Virus record (IMG/VR): IMGVR_UViG_3300032315_001401
Coordinates: 62,001-126,000 of that record
Source of the DNA: a virus
DNA length: 64,000 nucleotides
Direction: 5' to 3' (one strand)
Part shown: one piece after another, positions 43,301-55,200 of the stretch
Layout: every line of letters begins with the position of its first letter
Position numbering within the stretch: the stretch's first letter is position 1
Made by a program: the position numbers and the translations under genes
Notes under the pieces: generated by a model
What the model saw: only the letters and a program-made list of their open reading frames with translations
What the model was told of the DNA's origin: nothing
Databases searched by the model: none

Positions 43301-44601
43301 CCAATTTTTGTTATAGAACTTGGATTTCCTGATGTGCTTCTTCTGATCCCATGCAATTCTAATGATTCATTTTGTTTTGGAGATCCTGTTATATTATTAA
43401 TTCTCAGTAAATTTCCCATCTCAAATGGGATGCTTACATTTCCGACATTTTGAGTTTCTCTAGGTTTTGAAACATCTAAAATAGTAGTAGAAATTTTTTC
43501 AATATCATATCCCCTAACATATGCTTTGCCAGGTGACAATTTAATACACATTAAATCGTCAGATGGGGCATTACCACTATCGGTTTTTTGATCTTTAAAA
43601 TATAAACCATTATTTCCAAGTCTATCGTTCAAAGAATCATGTAAAGAAATTTTAAAAGGAGTTATTGAATAATTTCCAGATTCATCAAAAGTTCTTTGAG
43701 CCAAATAATCTTTGATTAAAGAATATTCGGTGTTTGTATTTAATTTTTTAACCTGGCCAGCATCTATTCTAAGAAGTTCAATAAAATCTACATCAGTATC
43801 AACACTATCAATTGGTTTTTTGGTTAAAGATAATCCTATTTTAAATCTATCAGCACCTGGCGCAGCATAATTAGTAAATCCTTTTGCATTATCATAAAGA
43901 GAATCATCCTCTTTTGCTGTTACAATTTCTTCAGATACTTTAAGACCCACTCTGTAGGAAGGTATATTTGTATAATAGTCTAAAATAATGGTTTGCTTAG
44001 AAACTTTTGTAAATGTACCCCTAACAAAGTAAATTCCAGTATCAATAGAAACTGCAGATCCAATGGATGTTGCTTCAGTGGAAATCAAAGATGCAAAAGG
44101 ATTTCCAGATACGATAGTTGTATTTCCATAAACTACATTTTCATCTGACGATAAAGATTCACCATCTTGAAAGGGTGTAATTATAAAATTTTCTCCAGAA
44201 TCAATATACTTTACATATAAAGTGATATATTTTATATTATTAATAGAATCTGGAATCTCAATTTTTTGAACAACTCCAGTTACACCGGAAATTTGTCCTG
44301 TAATTTTTTTACCCAAAAATTGATTAATATATAATGAAATATTTACACCAAAATTAGTTGCATTTAACTTAACTGCATTGAATTGTGGATCATAAGTTAA
44401 ATTTCCGGGAATTACAACCGAACCTTCTTTAAATATATGACTACCAAATGATTCAATCTGATTTTGTAAAATTGATTGAATATTATTTAATTCTCTTGCT
44501 TGTACAGGTTTTCCTGGATTAAAAAGAACTTTATAAAAATTCTTTTCGGCGTCAAAATCGTCAAAATAAGGACTTACATTTAAATTTGTTTTTTGTGCCA
44601 T
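37306..44601 (-). CDS. Giant DUF4815-type baseplate/tail protein, 2431 aa
   Basis: The N-terminus (AQKTNLNVSPYFDDFDAEKN, then PGKPVQARELNNIQSILQNQ) matches the DUF4815-type domain found in many cyanophage and large-phage tail proteins. A long beta-rich body follows, rich in Ser/Thr/Asn/Gly. It includes a QTFTVDQDGGFLTEVDLYFY segment (about residue 1600) typical of such proteins and GSNYVSDTNV / GNGYAIGDVV repeat units near 1850-1900. It follows gp8 with a 3-base gap, the place of T4 gp9-gp12, so it may replace several T4 baseplate and fibre-attachment proteins. No catalytic motif is seen. Confidence 0.85.
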   Translation of the reverse strand: MAQKTNLNVSPYFDDFDAEKNFYKVLFNPGKPVQARELNNIQSILQNQIESFGSHIFKEGSVVIPGNLTYDPQFNAVKLNATNFGVNISLYINQFLGKKITGQISGVTGVVQKIEIPDSINNIKYITLYVKYIDSGENFIITPFQDGESLSSDENVVYGNTTIVSGNPFASLISTEATSIGSAVSIDTGIYFVRGTFTKVSKQTIILDYYTNIPSYRVGLKVSEEIVTAKEDDSLYDNAKGFTNYAAPGADRFKIGLSLTKKPIDSVDTDVDFIELLRIDAGQVKKLNTNTEYSLIKDYLAQRTFDESGNYSITPFKISLHDSLNDRLGNNGLYFKDQKTDSGNAPSDDLMCIKLSPGKAYVRGYDIEKISTTILDVSKPRETQNVGNVSIPFEMGNLLRINNITGSPKQNESLELHGIRRSTSGNPSSITKIGDARVYNFRLTDAAYSSSSTNWDLYLYDIQTYTTLTLNQGLSNSQLPSTSFIKGKSSGASGFAVSAGDGTTIVNLRQTSGSFITGEQIIINGLELYPRLIANIAVYGSSDIKQVYQSTAVSGFTTAFMGDSVLTKELPIGFNAADTVNISAGGVVTSPGKFFNSIKPGSIIRYQTSTGSSENFNRVSSVSSTGDSMTVVAIPSVTGVCNGAVGVSTNVSFSIGSPSIKNIEKGFLYAEVPNSNLSSIDLNDSVLTFSAQSTSAKSSSSPIVLSVSDFSLPTGLTTALFQAFDEERYSVHYTDGTTQSLTPDQFSLSNNQITLSNLTSGKTTSSINATFIKNGVQSKEKQYNRSQTINVTYSKYLESGTGISTSINDGLEYNPYYGLRVQDQEVSLNYPDVSKVLAVYESLNTSNPSLDTLSFSSVLNIGGNAIIGENIIGSESGCIARVVTRSTNSVGVVFLNSNRFLNNESVTFEESNIIGEIDFTTLGSYNDITNRFKLDKGQKEQYYDYSRIVRNEGETEPSRRLLVVFDYYSVPSTDNGDVFTVLSYDKEQFLNDVPLIGAKNLRASDTLDFRPRVSIFTASNSSPFDFSNRNFSSSIKLNLTPDESAIIGYDYYIGRIDKIYLDKSGEFVYIQGTSSSNPKSPIKIDDVMEIATINLPPYLYSPNNATLSLVDNRRYTMRDIGLIENRVKNLERITSLSLLELSTQTLQVQDSQGFSRFKTGFFVDDFKDYGRINLNLSLLEIDSQLQEMRPIISRNSLKNYLAPALNTTNEEVDLSTNYTLIDSNVQKTGNTVTLKYDSEKWIEQPLATQVENVNPFHVISYKGSIKLSPDRDNWVRTIQLPNKTISVTDFVLVERDNTVLGDRTVTVDNGAEASRTELSTEFSQTVTETSSSSARSTSSTRLVESRAEEYMRSRNTEFSITSLKPYTRYYQFLDGNGSVDFIPKLIEIANSESLENYGSSGAFTIGETVIGYDNQSNKVITFRVAMPSHKIGSYNAPTTKFTTNPYFRSESIPDAYSASSKILNVDTYSISEEAQGLYSGYLVKGAKLVGQTSGAIAYVKDLRLISDNYGDLIGSFFIRDPNTSPPPNVRINTGTKTFKVSSSSTNDVAVSGSTTVSAAETNYISDGTLELYETTITDTTTVTNTRLTTTNITRVTTNFEQTQFPQQDRGGGKDPLAQTFTVDQDGGFLTEVDLYFYKKDSGNNPLTVEIRTVALGTPTTVVVGNSVTLRPDQIQTSDDASIATKVKFDYPIYLSPGLEYALVLLAPESTEYEVFIGEMGKKTIQSKNLPDSEAVLYTQQFAMGSLFKSQNGSVWTADQYQDMKFTLYRANFVTDTPSTAYFYNPTLNESNGYVKNLQNNPLTVFPRKLKIGITTVTNSNMIGILTTGRKISESTKTYNYGYIVGTGCSVSSVGVTTAGSNYVSDTNVSTYNIIGNGSGLVLNITASGGGITTASIVTSGNGYAIGDVVGIVTSSVSSNSGRDARITITGNNNGIDTLYLNNVQGDSFTSDGTANLVYFDSSNNSVSLATTYIRSSTPVGSIYNGNYVKVNHFNHGMYAANNKVLISGVSPNTGPTTLSQSITASSTSISVASTSNFATFESKSVNGTNPGYAIIENEIIKYESVGSNSLETVTRGQFFTIPIPHSTNIPVYKYEFNGISLARINTTHDISDTGLDIDNYYIEIDRTSNGVNRSADNTPAGYPQLSFSSELTSGGSKVFASENIQYDTIIPFYDAATPTSATSLSAKIRSVSGTSIGGNEISFQDLGYEEIQLNSLNTLPSSRIVASKVNEDTFLTALPRNKSFTTAITLLSSNKYVSPQIFLDTSFTDFHSNRINSPISNYQQDGRVNSILDDPHSAIYVSNTVTLTQPATSLKVILSAYRHFSADFRVLYSLIRPDSSEIEQSFELFPGYDNLTIDNNNDGYPDVIDPANNSGLPDTFVPASSRNQFLEYEFSANNLGQFSGFTIKIAMSSTNQAYPPRFKDLRTIAIR

Positions 44602-44604
44602 TGG

Positions 44605-46173
44605 TTAGAATTCCAGGATAATTTTAATGTCTTCTTTTTGTCTAATATTACGAGATACAAGAGGTCTGTTATCAATGTAAATAATATCTCCTGTTTTTTT
44701 ATTTATTTCGGGATTTGCAAGACCATTTGTGAAATTTACGCCAAGATTGATAATTGAATTATTTACTGTAGTTGTAATTCCGGAGAAAGAAGATATTTGA
44801 CCGGAAAAACCACTTGTTCCACCAACCACATTTCCCCCAGAAGCACTAAAATCAATATTTGCTTTTGCTTCTGTTGAAACTCCAACATAATCAGTTTGAT
44901 CGTGTGTGGAACCGTAATATAAAGATCTATCTCTGAAGTATTTTAAAACTTTCGTATCTGAATCATATGATGCAACATATCCAACAGCAATGCCGGTGGA
45001 TACTGTCTGATTGATTTTTTCTCCAACTTCAGGTAAGAAGGCATTTACAGAATTAAACTGCATAGCATACAAACCTGAAAACTCTCCTCCACTAAAAGTT
45101 TCTGTAGATATAAAAGTTGTTGGATTCTTTAAAATTCCAATCTGACAAAATTTTGTATTAATGGGGAAATCTCTAGTAGAATCATCAAATCTCGCATAGA
45201 TCATTACCCTATCAGCACCAAGTTCTTTATATAAATCAAACCCATGACCTCTAGAAGGCGGTATAATGGGTATTAATTTTGCGGGGTTGCTAATAGTACT
45301 TCCTGGTTGTAGAGAACCCAAATCGACGATTCCATACGTGTATCCGGTGCCTCCAGAAGTTACTGTAGTGTCTGTAATTTCTCCATTGGCGTTTGTTTGG
45401 ACAAATACTCTTCCTCCAGTTCCATTCCCTAAAATATCCACTTCACCTGAAGTGTAATTGGATCCTGCATTTGCAATATAGACTGTTTTAATTTGATTAT
45501 TATTTAATGTCGAATCTCCATTTTCTCTTACTGCAACAATTTGAGAGTCAGTAGATGTTTCCCAATTATTTGGCAATGTTATGTATTCTGTTGAATCAAA
45601 TTTTATAATGTCTGCAGGGGAAACTGTAAACAAATACTTCCACACATATCCGTCTTCTCCAGTTCCAGCTACAGTAGGTTCTAAATCTATAGTTGTTGGT
45701 TCATATTGTGATTGGTTTCCTGTGGTATTAATGCCAGTGGAACCATTTTCTATGCAAATATAAACATTGTAATCGCTATTTAAAACATAGTACTCACAAT
45801 CATAAAGTCTTGCCCGTCTTGAAATAGGAGAAAGATTTTCTATACTATAGTCATGCCTATACATATCATATTTTTTTCCACTAACCCAATCAACTCTTTT
45901 AATAACCCTTCTCATATTTGAAGATGTTACCCTTTTCCCAAAAAGAAGAGTGTCTTCATATTGAGTTAAATAATCTAAATTATCAGTTGGATTTGGAACC
46001 ACACCATTTGTTATTCCCAGACCATCCCAATTAGTATTTCTACCAAACCCAGTATAACGATTTGGATTTGTAAGACCAACCCAAATATAATATGAATTTG
46101 AAGAATTATCTACCGATTCTATAAAATTACTAGCGCTTAAAATTCTAAATTGATCTGTTACAAGTGCAGACAT
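44605..46173 (-). CDS. 8: gp8 baseplate wedge protein
   Basis: The 522-residue protein is a homologue of T4 gp8 (334), a wedge component. The N-terminus (VTDQFRILSASNFIES), the central GYVWKYLFTVSP (T4: GYVWEYLFEIPP) and the C-terminal RPLVSRNIRQKEDIKIILEF (T4 end: RPPI...EEINILFTF) align well. The extra length comes from an insertion with GSNYTSGEVDI and GTGYTYGIVDL units (about residues 235-285) and another near 400-450. A perfect late promoter precedes it. Confidence 0.93.
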   Translation of the reverse strand: MSALVTDQFRILSASNFIESVDNSSNSYYIWVGLTNPNRYTGFGRNTNWDGLGITNGVVPNPTDNLDYLTQYEDTLLFGKRVTSSNMRRVIKRVDWVSGKKYDMYRHDYSIENLSPISRRARLYDCEYYVLNSDYNVYICIENGSTGINTTGNQSQYEPTTIDLEPTVAGTGEDGYVWKYLFTVSPADIIKFDSTEYITLPNNWETSTDSQIVAVRENGDSTLNNNQIKTVYIANAGSNYTSGEVDILGNGTGGRVFVQTNANGEITDTTVTSGGTGYTYGIVDLGSLQPGSTISNPAKLIPIIPPSRGHGFDLYKELGADRVMIYARFDDSTRDFPINTKFCQIGILKNPTTFISTETFSGGEFSGLYAMQFNSVNAFLPEVGEKINQTVSTGIAVGYVASYDSDTKVLKYFRDRSLYYGSTHDQTDYVGVSTEAKANIDFSASGGNVVGGTSGFSGQISSFSGITTTVNNSIINLGVNFTNGLANPEINKKTGDIIYIDNRPLVSRNIRQKEDIKIILEF

Positions 46174-46194
46174 TTATATAAGTGTTTTTTTTTA

Positions 46195-46202
46195 TATTTA
46201 TA
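46195..46202 (-). promoter_or_regulatory. T4-type late promoter TATAAATA (gp8)
   Basis: A perfect TATAAATA on the minus strand, 21 bases before the gp8 ATG, just after the giant gene's stop and beside a T9 run. Confidence 0.8.
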
Positions 46203-46207
46203 TCATA

Positions 46208-49200
46208 TTACAGGTTCTTTTTGAGAGACCCATTGTTTCTTAATCCATAACCTCTTCTTTGAATTATTGGATAAGTTGATAATCCTGTATTATATGAGAG
46301 TGAAGTAATTCCTACACTTGATGTGTATCCACTCACCCCTATTGAAATTGGATTAATAGATCTAGTAAATCCTGATAATCTTCCCCAAGATAATCTACCT
46401 ACAGGATATTTAAGTGTGCCAGTAGTTGCAATGCCAACAATGGATGTGTTGGATGCAATATTGCAAGTTATGATACCTAATGTAGAATTAATTGCGTGAA
46501 TTTGATAAATGTTATTCGAGAAAGATGTGCTAATGGAAATAATATCAGTATTGCTCGTATTAATGGATGTTACTCCTTGTCCAACAGTAGTTTCAGAAAT
46601 ATAAACGGGATATCCAACCTGTAAATCTGGGAACAAGAATGGATCTCTATCTAAAGTAAATTTAAGTGCTAAAGGAGATCCAATTCCAGTTGTGGTTGCA
46701 ATTCCCACAATGGAAACATCATATCCCTCTACATCGATTATATTAGAAATATTCTCGTATATTGGATCTGGTGATGGAATTAACACCTGTGGAATTATAC
46801 TTTGACTATATCCAAATCCAGGATTTGTGATTGATACTGTTGATAACGAACCATCTACAATACTTATATTTGCTGTTGCCCTAATTCCAACTCCAATTGA
46901 TGGTGGTGATGAAATGCTTGCAGTTACTGATGATCCAATGTATCCACTACCGGGATTATTAATTATTAATGAAGAAATTGTTCCGGATGTAGAAACAACA
47001 GCAGTTACATCAGCAGGTACTAAATCAGATACTTTAGATATTATAGTTGCACTAAAATTAATTGGAGACTCATTTTCATAATTGAATATTGATGAATCAT
47101 CAACAAAGATTTGATTATCTGAATTACTAAAGTTCCTAATAATATTTGCAGTTGGATAAACTTGAGATTCTAAAGAATCTCTAGTCTTATAAACGTTTTC
47201 TCCATTAAGTATTAAATCTGTTTTTTGTTTAGTCCAATAGAGAGGTTTGTTATTAGATTCATCAATTCCCTGACCAGTATATAGATTTGTTTCAATTTTG
47301 TCAGAAGCAGAAACATCATAAATGATTCTCGCATCTTGAGTGATTGTATTTTGAATATTTGCGTTATTACTAAAGATTTGTACAGTATCTCCAATTTTGA
47401 CAGTTTCTGTTACATTAATTTGAATAGTATCCTGATTTCTTGTTCCTCTGTAGAAAAATACTGATATGTTATCTTCAGGGTCTGGTGCTACGGAGAAAGT
47501 AAAGGATGTTCCTCCGCTGAACTGATAAGAACTTCCAGGTTCTTGTAAAACTCCATTAATAAAGATAATAAGCACAGAATCCAAATCTATCAATTGTGAA
47601 TCTGGATCATTTTCATCAAGTTCAAAACTTAAAATTTCTGAATTGTAATAAAGAGGAAATCTTGTTCTTATTCCATCTTGATAATTTTTTATGGAATCTA
47701 TATAATCCAACTCACCAAACTGCCAAGCTGCAAAGGAATCTGTAAATACATCAAGAACAGTTAATTCAAATTCAGATATTGGTGAAGAAAGACCGGAAGC
47801 AGTTACTAAACCAACTGGCTTAAACACGTCACCAATTTTAAATGAATATCCATTTCTCACAATCTTAAATGATTTTACTTCAAATAATGTAGATCCAATT
47901 CCTGTTGCAGTAGAACTTGCACCAACTTCTATATTCAATAAAAGTCCAACCCCAGTATCTGTTGTATTTCCTATTCCAAGACGAGAGACCCCGATTACTG
48001 GCAAGTTTTCATATGATGGTGATGATACATTGACAGTTGGGTTGGTATATCCTGTTCCAGGATTAATAACATTAAATGATAATTTTCCTCCAGCGCCAAC
48101 ATTTGCTGTTATAACAGCACCTGTCCCTATATGACCTGTTTCAGTAATTGCAACGGAAACTGGAGAACGATATCCGGATCCAAGAATATCCATTGTACCA
48201 AGTCCAACGGATACAATAGTTCCGCCAGCACCAACAATGGCAGTTACAGAAGCGCCAACAAGAGGTGCTATACCCAAACCTCCGGTGGAACCGAAAGATA
48301 CAATTATACCGCCACGGGGTAATTGATTTTGGTTAATGTCATATTCTGATTTGAATAATGTGTTATTCGAGGATGTTATTCCGGTAAAAGTAATACTTGT
48401 TGCGCCTGCATTTTCCGATATCAAATAATTATTTGATGAATTATTAAGTGTTGTAGGAGACTGGAAAATATTATTGATAAATACAATTCCATTTCCTCCC
48501 GAAGTTCCTAGTCCTACTGTGTTTATTCCTTGAGAAGTTAAAATAAAAGTTTGTCCAATTCCTGTAAACTGGTCAGAAATATCATCATATATTTGATTGG
48601 ATGTATAATCTTGACGTAAAAACACTCTTCCGTTAAAAGATGCTCTTTCTCTTGGCAAATTAAATTCATTTGGTCCAAGTAAATCTAAAGAATTTCCTCT
48701 AGGCGGTTCAGTAAAGAAAATTTTATTTTTAGAAATATTATATGATCCTCTGTAAATTCTACCAATACTGGTATCCGTATGTACGCCTGCTATAGATCCT
48801 AAAAATCCTCTAGTCACCCCTACAAGAGAAATATTTCCATTAAAAGTAATAGGACCTAAATTTGTAGTGCCTAACCCAACATTGTTTATTTTCATGTATT
48901 CATTATCAATTTTTAATATATCCGTTGGGGTAATTGAACTTATTCCACTTAAAGCAAATATAGTAGATGCTGTTCCTATTTGTCCTCCATTTCCAGATAA
49001 TGTATGTGTTATGTAAGAATAAGAAATAGGACTTTGTACAATATCATTAATCGTAATGATAGATTTCTCATTCTTTTTATACATTTCTAACTGATGAGCA
49101 TTTCCCAAACCAAGGGAAGTAAATGTCACAGCAATTCCTAGATTTGCATATTCTTTTCTTGTAGAAATCCTGAAAGAATCATTAGTATCCTTAATAGCAT

Positions 49201-52200
49201 ACACTACAGATGGGAGTATTGTTGTTACTACACCGACATAATTTGAAGTTGCACCAATTCCCATTGAAGATGTTCCAATTCCTATAAACGTAGAATTTGG
49301 AGTATAGATTAATTGCTCTCCTGTACTAAAGAAATGATTAGGAATTGTAAATACTCCCGTTACTGGATTTAAAATGTCAGTATTTGTTGGGTCAAATGTT
49401 TTCATGAAAATTGGATTCCCTTCATATTCAGCATCAAAATCATATTTGTTAATATTTGAAGAATTTGCTCCAAAATATCTTGCAATTTTAACTGATTGCT
49501 GTACTGGACTATAATTTAAATCTGGTGGAATATTAATAGCATCTAATTCAGTATAAAAAGATTCACTAAATGAAAGTATTTCTAAATTGCCAGAAACTGA
49601 AGGATCTGCATAAAATTTAATTATAAAATTATTTCCAGAAATTTCTGCACCAAATGTTCCTATTCCGGAAGTGCTTCCAATGGATAAAAATGGATATTGA
49701 ATTGAATATGCATCATTGCCATCATTAATTGCCATTATTTGATGTAATGCACTTGTTTGTCCTAATCCAACTTTAACTACAGATTTTGCTGATGTAAATA
49801 AAAACTTATCTAAAACTAAAATACTTGTAGATCCAGATGAAATATTATTAAAGTTGGAGTTGAATACAACAGTTCTTTCATTACCTGCAGATTGTCCGGG
49901 AAGTTTAAATCTATAATTTCCGGCACCAATTGCAGTGGTTCCAAACCCTACATTTTTAGTTCTAATTGTAATTGTTTCTGAAGATGTATTGGTGTAATTT
50001 AGTGATAAAATTCCTCCACTCACTGATGCACCAAATGATCCTATAAATCCATAACTTGTTTCAGATATTTCATCATCAAAATAATATTCGCTAATATAGG
50101 TATTGGTTCCATCATGATTTAGATAAATTTCAACATAATTCATATCAGAACTATCACCATTTGAAATTTGAATATTAGAATAAACCGAAGAATATTTTGA
50201 AGAATTTAAATTAAAGACTGATGTTGTTATGCCGCTAGAAACAATTTTATTTGCAGATATTAAATCTATAAATCCAACATTTTGTGTTGTTCCAACCCCA
50301 GTTTTAGACGTAAATGTATCTTGTAGAATTTTTATATCAAAATCTGAGTTATTGACATCTTGTGGTTCAAATTTGAGATAAAAATTAGAATCACTATCTG
50401 CATATCCTTCAATATCTGCCAATAATGATTGATCTGATAAAGAAGTTAATGATGCCTTTGAAAGAGTAAATATATCCTGGTCATTATTAATTGTTACAAT
50501 TTCACTAAATTGAGCTTCATTGGTGTAAATATTTTGTATTTGTACTAAAAATCTATTGTAATTGTTTCCAGAATTAATTTGGACAATATTGGAAACACTA
50601 GATGTTTCATCATTTTCGCTGGAAAATTCAGAACTTATATCATCTATTTTTAAAACTCTATTCGTTTTGCATAAAATATAATCGGCAAGACGTATATTCC
50701 TAAACTTAATAAATTTTGACCTACTATCCAAAATATCAACATCAACAACCAAATCTAAATTATTAATCCTATCAACTCTAGTATCACTTTCAAATACGTT
50801 TAAAAGTGATAAAGTTGATTCAGTTGTACCTATTCCAGATTGAACATTGTTAATTATTTGAGTATCAGAGAAATTTTTCATTCCACTAATATGTAACAAA
50901 TTATTGACGGGTGTTACAATTTCTTCCCACGTTTTACTACTCTTTACTGAATATGATAAATTTTGATAATAATCATTATCAGAAGTTACTTGAAAATTTT
51001 CATTAAGTTTTCCAGTTTCTGACTTCCAACCAAACTTTTGCAAATTAAAATAGTTAACATTATAAACACCATCAATAAATTTAACAGAATCAATGGTTGC
51101 TTCATTTGAAGACTCTAGTCCTCTTATTCTTTCCCCACTAGAAAGATCATAATTTCCGGAGACTCTAACAAAATTTTCATCACAACTAATAACTGTTAAA
51201 TCTCTAACTATAAAACCGTTTCCACTATCTGATGATAATTTTTCCCCAATTGAAAATGGTGAAAACTTTTGAATAACTTTAAATTGTGGGTAGTAATTAT
51301 AATTAATTATTGTAGCATATGATTCTTGTATTGTTTTTGCTATTCCAGGGTTTGTAGTTAAACCAGATAAACTAAATTCTAATTTTGCGGGATTTAAATT
51401 TTGAAAATTGGTGACTGTAAAGAATTGGTATCCATAATCCGAAGAATTAAAACCATCCCCAGAAGAACCACTTTTTTGAATTCCTTCGGCAAATATTTTA
51501 TCTCCGATTGAAAATGGTGCAGATGTAAACCCTGCTATAGGAGTAGTTAAGAAGCAAGTAACTATTCCTGAAGAAGATTGAATAGTATCTATTGAAATTC
51601 CATTAGAGTTATTAATTGCCCTAATTGTAACCGGATTAATTGGAAGACCCTTTGGTTCATTTTCAATAATAACAGATGTAATTGAAGAACCTGATAAATT
51701 TGCACGTAAAAGTCCAGAGTTGATTATCTCGCCAGTATTGGAATCTATGCAAATCAAATTTGGTGCTGATGTATAATTTTGCCCTCCATTTAAAATATTA
51801 ATATTATCAATTGTATTAGATGAAGATATATACACAAATTTTGGTATTGATGCAGTTGGTCTTAGGGTTTTATCAGATGAATATTCAAAACCTTCGTTTA
51901 CAATTCTCGTTTGGTTTATTTTGCCAATTTGGGATGAAATTGGAACAATAAATGCTCCACTTCCAGTTTCAGTTTCTACTCCACCGAATATTGGCATAGA
52001 TCTATAAGAATACCCTCCAGATAAAAGTTTTACTTTAGAAATTCCACCAATAGATGATGATGAAGTAGTCGAATATTTAAGAATGTCACAATCTTCTCTC
52101 CCATATCTCAAACTCTCTGGAATTTTCTTAAGAGATATCGTAAAAGTAGTGCTTCCAACACTTACAATATTATAATCTCCAGAATATGAACTATTTTCAA

Positions 52201-55200
52201 AAACTATTTCAGAATAATTTACAACATCTTTATCAGTGGTGCTAATATAACCTGCCTTTTCTAAATTATAGTAAAGTTTTTCTGGAATACCATCAGAATA
52301 ATTTAAAGTAAGAGTAGATATTGTGGATACCCCAATAGTTCCAACACCAATAGTAGAAAGAGAATCTGTAGTTGCTATTGAAACAAATTCCTTTTCAAAA
52401 TTTTGATCATAATAGATCTTAAAATCATATCCAAATAATGATGGGTCTGAAAGGTTGAATACTAAATTATTATTTTTAATAACTTTAATTTGTGGATTAA
52501 CTTTACTAATTTTTTGATATCCAGATCCTGTACTACCTATCGAAACAATGATAGGTGGGGAAATAAAGGAATCATACGAAGTTTCACATAGACTTATTGT
52601 ATTTTCATCAACTTTATAAACAAAATAATTTCCGGTTGTCAAACCTATAGGTAAAGTGCCAAGAGACTCGTATAATATTTTGTCTCCTGTATTTAAATTA
52701 TGAGAATTTAGTAAAATTGAATTTGTTGCGGTATTAATACCAGAAGAATTAAAGGATAATGGATTTATAATTATTTTTTTAGTATTGCTATCTAATTTAA
52801 CATTAATAGATGTTGAAGTTCCAATTCCAACTGATAAATCTGGACTAATTTCTAATGATATTTGATCTCCAACTCTTAATTGATGTGAAGTAGATACTGA
52901 AACAACTGAAGATATTTTATTTACTTTTGCTTTAACTTGTGTTAAATTAGATTCTATTGAATAATGATAGTCATCTGTACCGGATGATAAGAAAAATAGA
53001 CCTCCAGTTGTAGTAAGTCCTACATTCGTCGCTATACCAACATAATCTTTTGATTTATTGATAATATAAAATACTTGAGAATTTGCTCTTAAAATATTAA
53101 ATGATGCTCCTCCAGAAGTATTGGAAACTGATATGGCACTGGCAGAAGATGGTTTTCTTAAAATAACCTGTTGATTAGTTTTAAATGGGTGGTTTGGTAA
53201 AAATATACTTTGTGTTGGAATAAAAGTATTGTATGTTGTAATGCCAATATTATAATTTACAGATATTCCTGATCCTGAGGTTGTACCCACACCAACAGAT
53301 TTTGTTGGGTTGAAATAAATTTTTGAGTTAACTTTAGAATCAAACTGATCTAATGTTTTATTTACTATAAATGAATCTGGAAGAAAATATACTGGAGTTG
53401 TTTGCGTATGAGCAACGCCACTACTAGATCTATCTACTTTTATAATTCCAAAATTTTCATAAACATTCAAGACAGAAAATATTTCATTTTCAATTTGAAT
53501 ACTACTTCCGATTGAAATATTTTTAGGAATAGATGTTAAGTAAATATCGGTAACTATTCCTGTTGATGCATAATTAGGAATATTTTTATCAAGAAATGTG
53601 GTATAGGTTGTAAAACCTACCTTATATGATCCATTTAAATTGGAAACCTGCGTTGATAATCCAGATATATTGATATTATCCCCATTCGTAAAGACGTGAT
53701 ATGGGGAAATATATACTTTTATTGCACTCCCATTTTGCCATTCTACGATAGAATCATTATATGAATCTATGGTTGTATTAATATTGATAATTTCTAATCC
53801 ACTTATTTCAGATACTTCTGCACTAATTCCACCACCGCCACTTCTACTGTCATCAAAAATTAATGCCTCACCGACCGAATAATTACTTCCCGACTTAATA
53901 ATATCAAGTCCAGTTACACTTCCGGCAGATACTGATTCTACTATTGTTTTTTGATTTACTATTTCATTTGATTCGATAATAAAATCATTGTCTGCATATT
54001 GATCATTTACTTTATATGGTAAAGTATTTCTAAGCAACTTAGAGTTATTGAAATCAAAATATTGATTCAAATCAATATTTTCTTCTAAATATGGCGATCT
54101 ATATTCATTTCCAATAAAATATGGAAATTTACCTATAAGTTCTCCATCGCGATTAATTTCTGTTGTCGCAAAGTATGCATAAACACCCTCTGGAAAATCT
54201 TTAGTTTTTCCAAATCTTCCATTATATTGATCTAAATCACCATTTCCAGTATAACGATAATCTTCAATAAAATATCCATATGGAAAATCTATTGTAGATG
54301 GTCTATTCTCAATGGTAGTTAAAGAATATCCAGGTTCTAATTTTTTTATTAATGAGTTTTCATTGTTAGGATCAGAATATCCAAATGATCCATAGATTGG
54401 GTTTCCATCATATGCCCATCCAATTATATCAGAATGCTGCCCTAATGTATCTTTATTGTCTCCTATGTTTGTTTTTACATTTTGAGAATATCCAATGACT
54501 GCATATTCCAAATTATTGTTAGTTTCGATTAATACTTCACTAGATGGATTTCTATAAAATTGATTTTGAATTCCATACTTATATGAATTATTAACTGACA
54601 ATTCCCTTACATTTACTTGAATTACTTCATCTTTTCCTGAAGGAATTGCTTTAACAAATGTATTTGTAAAAGTATATCCATATCCAGGATTAATGACTAC
54701 AACATCTACGATCTTATTATCTAAAATTACAGGTCTAGCAATTGCTCCAATACCATCCCCAGTAATAACTAAATCTGGTGTTGAATAATATTCGGACCCA
54801 CCATATAAAACTTGTATATCTGTTATTTTTCCATTAAAAATTGATGGTCTAAATTGAGCACCTTTACCATTTTTAACAACTACTTGTGGTCTTTTATGGA
54901 CGTTTAATATTGCAGAACCATAATCATATCCTTTATCATAAACATACACATCCGAGATACTTCCCTTAATAATTGGAGTCGCATTAATAGCACCCTTAAC
55001 TTGTGTGCTACCAATTCCAACAGATGTATATTCTACACTTATTTCAATATCTGGATATTTAAATATCTGATATCCACTTCCAGTTGATGAAAAATTTACG
55101 TAGTTTTTTCTTTGATAGTTTGAATTATCAGTTCCACCCACACCAGCATTACAAAGTCTAAACGTATCAGAATTTAATTTTAAAATTTTATACTTGGTAG